Part shown: in pieces, positions 44,426-50,886 of the stretch
Position numbering within the stretch: the first letter of the stretch is position 1
Layout of the letters: every line of letters starts with the position of its first letter
Assembly: GCA_035765895.1 (NCBI GenBank)
Contig: DASTWL010000055.1
Location: 1 to 50,886 of the forward strand
Length of the DNA: 50,886 nucleotides
Source: Verrucomicrobiia bacterium
GTDB taxonomy: Bacteria > Verrucomicrobiota > Verrucomicrobiia > Limisphaerales > DSYF01
Direction: 5' to 3'
Position numbers and translations under genes: made by a program
The notes under the pieces: model-generated
Databases searched by the model: none
Told to the model about the DNA's origin: nothing
What the model saw: only the letters and a program-made list of their open reading frames with translations

Positions 44426-45588
44426 CGGTTCGACGTCTGCTTGAGCAACTGCTGGTAGAGTGCAAATATTTGCTCGACCATGCGGACCGTGGAGAATTGT
44501 TCTCGCACGAGCGCCCGTCCTGCGTGACCGAACCGTGCGCGCAATCCGGGGTCAGCCGCCAGACGCAAAATGGATTCGCGCAAGCGGGCTTGGTCGCCCA
44601 CGGCAATCAGAAAGCCGGTTTCGCCGTCGCGACAGACTTCGCGGGCACCATCGGCATCAAAGGCCACCACTGGCCTGGCCGCGGCCAGCGCCTGGGGCAG
44701 GGCACGTGGCAGCCCCTCGCGGCGGGAAAGGTGCACCAGCAAATCCATGAGGCCCACATATTGAGCCACGCGTTGCGGCGGCACCAGTCCGGCGAAGATC
44801 ACGCGGTCGCGGATTCCCAAGGCGGCAGCCTGCGCTTCAAACTTGCTGCGCCATGGACCATCGCCCAGTAACAGCAACTTTATGCGCGGCTCCCGGCGAA
44901 TCAATTCGGGCGCCACGGCGAGCAGGTCAGCATGCCCCTTGAGTTTGAATAGCCGGGCGATCTTGCCCACGACGATGTCGTCCGACGCCAAACCGAGTTC
45001 CGCACGCAACGCCGGCGCATTGTCGGCGCGCAGGAAAGGTTCCAGATCAAACCCGCTGCGAATGGTGGTGAAACGGGCAGGGGAGCCAATGCCGGCGCGC
45101 AGGTATTGGGCGGTCATTGCGTCCGCCACAGAAACAAAATGCGTGGTCACGCGGGCGGCGCGACGTTCGGCCACGGTAAAAAGCCAGTTCGCCAGCGGAT
45201 TTTGCCACGAGCCGAAGGATGGACCGTGAATGGTGTGCACGATGACCGGCACCTGGGCCCGCGCGGCGGCCAGCCGGCCGAGCACGCCCGCCTTGCCGCT
45301 GTGGGTGTGGACGATGTCCGGCTTCTGTGCGGTGAACTGGCGGGTGAGGGCGCGCAACGCCTGCCCGTCCCGAAGTGGATGAACGGGCCGAACAAGATCG
45401 GGCACAATGGTCAAGGGCACGCCCTGTTCGCGCACGGAGGATTCCAAGCTGCCTTCCGCACCACAGCTGGGGCCGGAAATGAGCGTTGCCTCGCACGCTG
45501 CTTGCAGCCGCAGGCCGACGACGCTCGCGATGGTGTTTTCCTGTGCGCCGCCGACGATGAGCCGCGTGATGACGTGGGCGACTCTCAT
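44422..45588 (-). CDS. GT4-family glycosyltransferase
   Basis: A 388-residue GT-B glycosyltransferase. The acceptor half starts MRVAHVITRLIVGGAQENTI and includes DIVHTHSGKAGVLGRLAAAR. The donor half has VGKIARLFKLKGHADLLAVA, KLLLLGDGPWRSKFEAQAAA and the EX7E-type region VHLSRREGLPRALPQALAAA. It should add a sugar from a nucleotide donor to the lipid-linked product of the downstream WecA-like enzyme. It is 11 bp downstream of the DUF2723 gene, in one minus-strand operon. Confidence 0.93.
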   Translation of the reverse strand: MRVAHVITRLIVGGAQENTIASVVGLRLQAACEATLISGPSCGAEGSLESSVREQGVPLTIVPDLVRPVHPLRDGQALRALTRQFTAQKPDIVHTHSGKAGVLGRLAAARAQVPVIVHTIHGPSFGSWQNPLANWLFTVAERRAARVTTHFVSVADAMTAQYLRAGIGSPARFTTIRSGFDLEPFLRADNAPALRAELGLASDDIVVGKIARLFKLKGHADLLAVAPELIRREPRIKLLLLGDGPWRSKFEAQAAALGIRDRVIFAGLVPPQRVAQYVGLMDLLVHLSRREGLPRALPQALAAARPVVAFDADGAREVCRDGETGFLIAVGDQARLRESILRLAADPGLRARFGHAGRALVREQFSTVRMVEQIFALYQQLLKQTSNR

Positions 45589-45599
45589 TGCTTGGAGGA

Positions 45600-48512
45600 C
45601 TACTGGCCGCCCGGTCCTGGTCGCAGCGTCGCCAGCCGGTTGCTGACCTGAAGATAATCGGGGCTGCCCGGCGGGACGATTTTCAGACAGGCTTCGAGAT
45701 GCTGCACCGCCGAATTAGTGTCGCCTTTGGCCGCAGCCAGTTCCGCAAAACCGAATTCCACCTGATAGGCATTCGGAAATTCCTTGGCGAGCACCTGGTA
45801 ATCCTCCGCCGCCGCGGCGTATTTCTTCGCCCGCAGAAGTGTAATTGCGCGATTGAGGCGAATGACGCCGTTGGTGGGCGCGAGTTCCAGGGCGCGGGTC
45901 AACGATTCGTTCGCCTCGTCATACTGGCCCAGTTGCAGGCAGGCAAAGCCCCGATTGGCCAGCGCATTCACGTCGGCCGGGTGATCCGTAACAATCCGGT
46001 TGAGCACGGGCAGGGCCTCGGCGTTGAGTCCGGCGCGAAGATAGATTTGCGCCGCAATGGAACGGAACTGGTCATTGGCCGCCGGACTTTCCAGCGCGCC
46101 CGCAAGCAACGTCTTGGCTTTCTCCTTGTCCCCCAGGCGCAGCCACGCCGCGGCATCAATGCGCGCCAAATCCAGTTGATTTGTGGCGGTCAAATTGAAG
46201 CTGGCGGCGTGGTCGCGCAGGTATTGAACGGTGGTTTGGGCCTCGGCCGGATGTCCAAGCGTATTGAAGAGGTCGGCCAGCCAGATTTGCGCCATCACGT
46301 TGGTGGGCTGCAAATCGGTCACCCGCCTGATGGCTTCGATGGCCTGACGGTAAAGTCCGCCGCGCAAAAAGATGCGCCCCTGCTCAAATGTGAAGCGCGG
46401 TTCGTCGAACGGACCGCACTCGCGCGCCAGCTGATTCCAGTCATCGTATTTGGCCAGCCGTTCTTCGATCGAGGCCGACACCGGCGGCGCGGGCTGGCCG
46501 GCACGGTGGGCCTTGTTGAAGTCCAAGTTGATCCGGGCCACGATGTTGTAGGGGTTCAAGGCCAGTGCCCGCTCGAAACCCTTTGCGGCCTCGTCCCACC
46601 GATCGAGCTTCTGAAGTTCCACCGCCCAATACGTGGCCGCGCGTGAGTAGAACACCGCCAGCCAGTCGGCGGTCAGCACGTGTTCGCGCGCCAGATGCAG
46701 CTTGGACGAAAGCTTGGTCAGCCAGGTGACCGTGCGGGGGCTGTCATCCGAAGCGAGGCACTCCTTGATTGCCGGCAGCATGGTGTCGTCGAACGTCGCC
46801 CAGAATTGTTCGTTGCTCTGCACGGTTGCCGCGTCGAGTGCCGCAGGGAAAAGGACATTGGTCGGGAAAGCGCTGAGGGGATAAACAACGCCCTCGGGAT
46901 TTAGATCGAAGCGTTCAAAGTAATAGCCGAAGCTCGGTTGCAGGTAGCACACCGGTCCTTTCGCGGCGAGACCGTTCAAAAAATAGATCAGCCCAACCGG
47001 CGCAATCTTCGCGTGGTTCGTCAGGTGGGCAAACGTATCCGGCCAGGCCGCCTGAACACGCTTTTCAAACGCATGGTAATCGCTCACGTCCGCTGACTGG
47101 GTGTCGTAGAACAGGTAATTGCCGGCCTTGCCCTGGCTCAACAAGTGTGTGCGGAGCAACGCCAGTTGGGTGGGATCGTCGCTGACAATGGACGCCGGGC
47201 CGGCTGGCAGGCTTTGCTCCGCGGCGGCCACGAAGCCGCCCACGAGTTGATGGTTCGTGAGGCGAATCGCCCCCAGGTTGCGCCCGATCAACGCGGCCGG
47301 CACGATAAAGAGCATCAAAACCACGGCAACCCACGTCGCGCGCCCGGCCAGACGGAGCAGGGGATTCATGCGCGTGCGGTGCCGGAATGCGGGCCGGCAG
47401 ATCAGCAAAAAATAACCCGCGCAATATCCCACGGTGATGGCCGCCAGATAGTAGTGCGTCAGGAAGGGCACGCCTGGAAACATCACCCGCGGACTGAACG
47501 GCGGACTGAGCATGACGAGCAGGCAAATCGCGAAGAAGGCCGCATACACCACGTGAAACACCGAACGCGCGATAAAGATGCCCAGCGGGCTGTTGTCGCC
47601 AAAGGAGGAACTCCAGCGCAGCCCGAGAAAGGCCAGCGGCAGGATTGAAGTGGCTGCCAGCACGAGGATGCGGTAATTCTCCCGCAGATACGCAAACACG
47701 CCACGCAACGTCGCCCATTGCGACTTAAGTTCACCCAGCAACCCGGACCCGAAAGGCACCGGGGTGGTCGCACTCAGACTGTGGACGATGGGCAGGAACA
47801 GATAAAGCAGCAGCCCGAGAAAGCCCCAAAGCATCATGCGCCCCAGGAAGCCCAGATTGAAAAAGCCCAGTCCCTTGATCCAGAGCACGGCGATGACAAA
47901 CGCGGGCAACAGGCCGATGAGCGCCCAGTTGTTGGTCATGCCCAGGGCGTAAAGAAAGGCCGCGCGCGTCAGCCATGACTGCCGTTCGTCGATGCGGAAC
48001 TCGAGCAGGCAGCGGATCACGTAGGCAACGACGAAGGTGTCCAGCATTTCGCCGGTGATGGCCGTCGCATTCTCCCAGAAGGAAATTTGCAGGCCCAGCA
48101 CCGCGGCGGCCAGCAGGGGCGGCAACCAGGCGGACCGCAGCGAGAGAATCGCGTGGTCGTCCTGCTCGAGCTCCCGCTGCGCGGGCGTGCGGTCGCGCGG
48201 CAGCAACGCGACCGTGCGCGCCAGCAGCGTGAGCACCAGCGCGGCCAGCACGGCGTTGAAGACGTTCAGGGCCAGCGGCAGCCACGACGCGGGCAGCACG
48301 TGAAGCGGCAGGAGCACCAGCTTCAGCAGGGGTTGCTGGAAATCGGGCCGCCAGTTCCAGCCCGCGGCCTGGGTTACCACGCCCACACTGCCGAGATTGG
48401 CCCAGGTGTTCAGCGTCGCCAGATACAGCAGCAGCGCGCCCAGCCCAATCAACCAGGGAAGCACGGCCGTCACGAAGCGTCTGGGCAGCGCCGAGTTTTG
48501 TTCAAAGGTCAT
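45600..48512 (-). CDS. DUF2723 membrane protein with C-terminal TPR repeats
   Basis: A 970-residue protein from ATG 48512 (the in-frame start at 48593 adds 27 unlike residues). Residues 1-430 are a polytopic membrane region of about ten helices, with the DUF2723 blocks WENATAITGEMLDTFVVAY and MTNNWALIGLLPAF. The fold resembles GT-C/PMT-like glycosyltransferases. From about residue 630 onward are tetratricopeptide repeats (AKGFERALALNPYNIVARIN, RVTDLQPTNVMAQIWLADLF, LTRALELAPTNGVIRLNRAI). It may glycosylate or flip envelope substrates, with the TPR part binding partners outside the cytoplasm. Operon position before the GT4 and WecA-like genes supports glycan work; the activity is inferred. Confidence 0.88.
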   Translation of the reverse strand: MTFEQNSALPRRFVTAVLPWLIGLGALLLYLATLNTWANLGSVGVVTQAAGWNWRPDFQQPLLKLVLLPLHVLPASWLPLALNVFNAVLAALVLTLLARTVALLPRDRTPAQRELEQDDHAILSLRSAWLPPLLAAAVLGLQISFWENATAITGEMLDTFVVAYVIRCLLEFRIDERQSWLTRAAFLYALGMTNNWALIGLLPAFVIAVLWIKGLGFFNLGFLGRMMLWGFLGLLLYLFLPIVHSLSATTPVPFGSGLLGELKSQWATLRGVFAYLRENYRILVLAATSILPLAFLGLRWSSSFGDNSPLGIFIARSVFHVVYAAFFAICLLVMLSPPFSPRVMFPGVPFLTHYYLAAITVGYCAGYFLLICRPAFRHRTRMNPLLRLAGRATWVAVVLMLFIVPAALIGRNLGAIRLTNHQLVGGFVAAAEQSLPAGPASIVSDDPTQLALLRTHLLSQGKAGNYLFYDTQSADVSDYHAFEKRVQAAWPDTFAHLTNHAKIAPVGLIYFLNGLAAKGPVCYLQPSFGYYFERFDLNPEGVVYPLSAFPTNVLFPAALDAATVQSNEQFWATFDDTMLPAIKECLASDDSPRTVTWLTKLSSKLHLAREHVLTADWLAVFYSRAATYWAVELQKLDRWDEAAKGFERALALNPYNIVARINLDFNKAHRAGQPAPPVSASIEERLAKYDDWNQLARECGPFDEPRFTFEQGRIFLRGGLYRQAIEAIRRVTDLQPTNVMAQIWLADLFNTLGHPAEAQTTVQYLRDHAASFNLTATNQLDLARIDAAAWLRLGDKEKAKTLLAGALESPAANDQFRSIAAQIYLRAGLNAEALPVLNRIVTDHPADVNALANRGFACLQLGQYDEANESLTRALELAPTNGVIRLNRAITLLRAKKYAAAAEDYQVLAKEFPNAYQVEFGFAELAAAKGDTNSAVQHLEACLKIVPPGSPDYLQVSNRLATLRPGPGGQ

Positions 48513-48556
48513 GCAGTAAGTCCAGTTGAGCCGATGGGTGCCGGCTTGGCAAGATT

Positions 48557-49696
48557 TCAAGTTGCAGCCCGTGCGCGGAGATCCGCCACGCATTCGACGT
48601 GCTGGGTTTGGGGAAACATGTCCAGCGGCACCACTCGTTTCAGTTCAAAGACACTGTCGTGGGTGAAAGCGTTCAAGTCCCGCGCCATCGTGGCCGGATG
48701 GCAGGAGACGTAAATGACCTGCGCCGGCCGGATGTGGCGCAGCAGTTCGATTGTTTGCAGCTGACATCCCTTGCGCGGCGGATCAAGGACCACCGTGGTC
48801 GCCGCCGGCGAAAAGCGCCGTAACAATGCGGGCAACTGCTCTTCGGCCGTGCCCGAGACGAATTCGCCGTTCTTCACCCCGTGCGCCACCGCATTCTGGT
48901 TGGCCGCCGCAATGGCCAGCCGGTCATATTCCACGCCCGCGAAGGATGTGACATCGCCGGCCAGTTCGATGGCAAAGAAGCCGACGCCGCAATAGACATC
49001 CACCAGGTGCGCCGAGCCGGAATCCTTCAGGCATTGCCGCACCGTCTCGACCATTTTGGGCAACAGGAAAAAATTGTTTTGAAAAAACGAATCGCGCGGC
49101 ACTTCCCAGTTCTCGGGCGGAATGCGCAGCACAATCTTGATGCCGCCCTTCGGCGGCGGATGCTGGCGCACCTGCGCAATTTGCTGGTTCAGCGCCGGCT
49201 CGGCGATTTTACATTCGAAGACATCCTCCACCAGGCCGCAGTCGTGCCGGACAAAGCCAATATTCAGGCGCTGCTCGGGCTTGTTCCACTGGCTCCGGAT
49301 CATGAGGCGGTTGCGGTAGCCATAAGGCTGGGGGCAGGGGACGACCGGCGCCACCACGTCCGGATTGATGCCGCCGATGCGTTGGAACAGGTCCGCCACC
49401 TGCTTGTGTTTGATGCGCAACTGTTCGGTGTAGGCCAGATGCTGATACTGACAACCGCCGCAGGCCGCGAAATGGGCGCACGCCGGTTCCACGCGGTGCG
49501 GCGAAGGCGTGACCACGCGGAGGAGCCGGCCTCGCGCAAAATTCTTTTTCACCTCGGTCAATTCCGCCGCCACCGTTTCACCGACGGCCACAAACGGCAC
49601 GAACACCACGAAATCATCCACGCGCCCGACGCCTTCGCCGCCGAACGCGATGTCCTGAATGTCCAGGGCAAGCTGGTCTCCAACTTTGAATTGCAC
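48557..49696 (-). CDS. rlmD: RlmD/RumA-type 23S rRNA (uracil-C5)-methyltransferase
   Basis: A 379-residue enzyme. A TRAM domain (about 1-62) is followed by iron-sulphur cysteines C73, C79 and C82 (PACAHFAACGGCQYQH) with a fourth in VFECKIAEPAL. The SAM site is VDVYCGVGFFAIELAG. The catalytic motifs are TVVLDPPRKGCQLQTIELL and YVSCHPATMARDL. It methylates C5 of a uracil in 23S rRNA (U1939 in the E. coli enzyme); RlmCD-type double specificity cannot be excluded. It lies 44 bp upstream of the DUF2723 gene on the same strand and diverges from the YmdB-type gene across 93 bp. Confidence 0.9.
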   Translation of the reverse strand: MQFKVGDQLALDIQDIAFGGEGVGRVDDFVVFVPFVAVGETVAAELTEVKKNFARGRLLRVVTPSPHRVEPACAHFAACGGCQYQHLAYTEQLRIKHKQVADLFQRIGGINPDVVAPVVPCPQPYGYRNRLMIRSQWNKPEQRLNIGFVRHDCGLVEDVFECKIAEPALNQQIAQVRQHPPPKGGIKIVLRIPPENWEVPRDSFFQNNFFLLPKMVETVRQCLKDSGSAHLVDVYCGVGFFAIELAGDVTSFAGVEYDRLAIAAANQNAVAHGVKNGEFVSGTAEEQLPALLRRFSPAATTVVLDPPRKGCQLQTIELLRHIRPAQVIYVSCHPATMARDLNAFTHDSVFELKRVVPLDMFPQTQHVECVADLRARAAT

Positions 49697-49789
49697 GGCG
49701 CCAAATTAGGCAGTTGTCATGCTCCTAAAAAAGCCATTTTTGCCGCGACCGGCTCGACAACGCCGCGGTGGCTGCTTACGGTTGGGTCG

Positions 49790-50566
49790 GTGAAAATCCT
49801 TTTCATTGGCGACATCGTGGGCGAACCCGGCCGGCGCGCAGTCAAACAACTGGTGCCGGGGTTGCGGGAACGTCACGGGCTGGACGTGGTGATTGCCAAT
49901 GGAGAAAATTCAGCCGGCGGTTCCGGCATCACCGTCGGCACGGCCAGGGAAATCTTTGAGGCGGGCGTGGACATCATCACGAGCGGAGACCATTTGTGGG
50001 ACCAGAAGGAAGTCACCGAACTGCTCGCGAACGAGCCGCGTTTTGTCCGGCCGTTGAATTATCCGCCGGGCACGCCAGGGCAGGGGAGCGCCCTGCTCCA
50101 TCGCGACGGTCTGCCAACCGTGGCGGTTATCAACGTCCAGGGACGCACCTTCATGCCCGACCTCGAAAATCCCTTTCTGGCCGTCCGGGCCGAGATCGAA
50201 CGGCTGCGGTCGCTGGCGCCGGTCATTTTTGTGGATATGCATGCCGAGGCCACGTCGGAGAAAATAGCGCTCGCGCGCATGCTTGACGGCTTGGTGACGG
50301 CGGTCGTCGGCACGCATACGCACGTGCAAACTGCCGACGAACAAATTTTCCCCGGTGGCACCGCCTTCCTGTGCGATGCCGGCTTCACCGGCCCACAGGA
50401 AAGCATCCTGGGGCGCGAAATCGATCCGATCATCAAACGCTTCCTGACCGGCATGCCGCAACGCTTTGGCGTGGCCAAGGATCGGATCATCCTGCACGGC
50501 GCCATTATTGAAGCCGAAGCCAGCGGGAAAGCGCTCGGCATCCAACGCCTGAGCGTTCCAATTTAA
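49790..50566 (+). CDS. YmdB/TIGR00282-family metallophosphoesterase
   Basis: A 258-residue protein starting at GTG 49790 (KILFIGDIVGEPGRRA). Metal ligands follow the YmdB pattern: D8, E39 and N40 (ANGENSAGG), a residue at 67, then DMHAEATSEK and GTHTHVQTAD with the three histidines. At 67 YmdB has Asn; here it is Asp (SGDHLW). Characterised YmdB hydrolyses cyclic nucleotides and affects biofilm formation and motility in Bacillus. In many genomes the gene lies near rny; no such neighbour is here. The long open frame extending upstream to 48881 is antisense to rlmD and is not used. Confidence 0.92.
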   Translation: MKILFIGDIVGEPGRRAVKQLVPGLRERHGLDVVIANGENSAGGSGITVGTAREIFEAGVDIITSGDHLWDQKEVTELLANEPRFVRPLNYPPGTPGQGSALLHRDGLPTVAVINVQGRTFMPDLENPFLAVRAEIERLRSLAPVIFVDMHAEATSEKIALARMLDGLVTAVVGTHTHVQTADEQIFPGGTAFLCDAGFTGPQESILGREIDPIIKRFLTGMPQRFGVAKDRIILHGAIIEAEASGKALGIQRLSVPI

Positions 50567-50612
50567 ACTCACTTAACCAGGTGGGCGGGCCTCCGCTTCG
50601 ATGGTTTGCGTC

Positions 50613-50680
50613 ATGCTTGGCGCAGCGGGATGGGGTTCCCGGGGCGCCGTCGCGCCCCGGGGGCCAAAAAGGCCAAGCAT
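50613..50680. repeat. Nested inverted repeat, possible terminator
   Basis: An outer pair ATGCTTGGC/GCCAAGCAT (50613-50621, 50672-50680) encloses a 10-bp stem CCCGGGGCGC/GCGCCCCGGG (50638-50647, 50652-50661) with loop CGTC. It lies between the YmdB-type stop and the convergent IS630 fragment, and may end both transcripts or be part of the element's flank. Confidence 0.6.
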
Positions 50681-50745
50681 CCCGCAGCGCCTCAACCACT
50701 AACGCAAGTAAATATAACAAACATTGTGCATATGTAATTAAATCC

Positions 50746-50886
50746 CTAGTGTGGTGAGCGATTAGTTCGCTTACAAAGTGTGGCGACGCGATCGAGAATG
50801 AGTTCGGCGGTGGCGGTCCAAACAAAGGGCTTTGGCTTCTGGTTGTTGGCCGCGATGTAATCGTCAATGGCCGCAATGAGTTCGTC
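50746..50886 (-). mobile_element. 3' end of an IS630-family transposase gene, cut by the right window edge
   Basis: The minus-strand frame entering at 50886 encodes ELIAAIDDYIAANNQKPKPF, VWTATAELILDRVATLCKRT and NRSPH, then a stop. This is the familiar C-terminal tail of IS630-type transposases (the IDDYIAHHNENPKPF form). The catalytic DDE core lies outside the window, so intactness cannot be judged. An AT-rich stretch at 50701-50745 precedes the stop on the plus side; terminal inverted repeats were not recognised. Confidence 0.85.

Noticed and set aside
48881-49789. Long plus-strand open frame upstream of and in phase with the YmdB-type gene
   Set aside because: It is antisense to rlmD, whose motifs are unmistakable; the translated plus-strand sequence has no family features before KILFIGD.
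1-50886. CRISPR array, rRNA operon, prophage or toxin-antitoxin pair
   Set aside because: No regularly spaced direct repeats, rRNA-like blocks, phage structural genes or small paired toxin-like genes were seen anywhere.

Overview
The window is GC-rich (around 60% G+C by eye), densely coded chromosomal DNA. I read it as a member of the Verrucomicrobiota, probably the Pedosphaera/Limisphaera side. That is an inference from gene content: a DUF5069 protein, a Tat-exported Gfo/Idh/MocA oxidoreductase of the type common in Planctomycetes and Verrucomicrobia, large exported beta-helix proteins, a DUF2723-TPR membrane protein, paired ECF sigma factors with DGPF proteins, and many start codons preceded by A-rich leaders instead of a Shine-Dalgarno sequence. 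No rRNA, CRISPR array, plasmid or phage module is visible. One tRNA gene (Ser, anticodon CGA) is present.

Layout. 1-7.0 kb (minus strand): a left-truncated M20 peptidase, an AsmA-like envelope protein, and a housekeeping run trmL, truA, ruvX, hemL. 7.0-11.0 kb (minus): a two-component system of a LuxR-type response regulator and a kinase with five PAS domains and a GAF domain. 11.0-14.9 kb (plus): a large exported protein with three internal repeats and an O-methyltransferase. 15-21.6 kb: FKBP isomerase, purD, a GH110-like beta-helix protein, a DnaJ-like protein and a DEAD-box helicase. 21.6-25.9 kb: a decayed DUF4256 gene, a beta-propeller protein, a GH31 glycosidase and an N-terminal scrap of a GH63-like glycosidase.

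26-35 kb is the accessory region of most interest. It holds two ECF sigma factor modules side by side. The first is an ECF42-type sigma factor with two DGPF (YCII-like) proteins. The second is an ECF41-type sigma factor with a SnoaL-like tail, a carboxymuconolactone-decarboxylase-like partner and an ICL/PEP-mutase-like enzyme. A cupin, an AHSA1/SRPBCC protein, a double-GNAT protein and insertion-sequence debris lie among and beyond them. Three sites of the form TGTC-N19-CG(A/T)C stand in front of the DGPF operon, the ECF41 operon and the AHSA1 gene. The first two agree with the promoter consensus I recall for ECF42 and ECF41. I predict a small stress regulon read from a shared promoter architecture. 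A Gfo/Idh/MocA gene at 32.5-33.9 kb is broken by three frameshifts and an in-frame stop.

35-50.9 kb is mostly core: DUF5069, a winged-helix HTH_42 protein, tRNA-Ser, recA, an iron-type alcohol dehydrogenase with a small monooxygenase-like protein, MscS, a lipoprotein MsrB, a ClC channel with CBS domains, a four-gene minus-strand run (rlmD-like, DUF2723-TPR, GT4 glycosyltransferase, WecA-like transferase), a YmdB-type phosphodiesterase, and the 3' end of an IS630-type transposase at the right edge.
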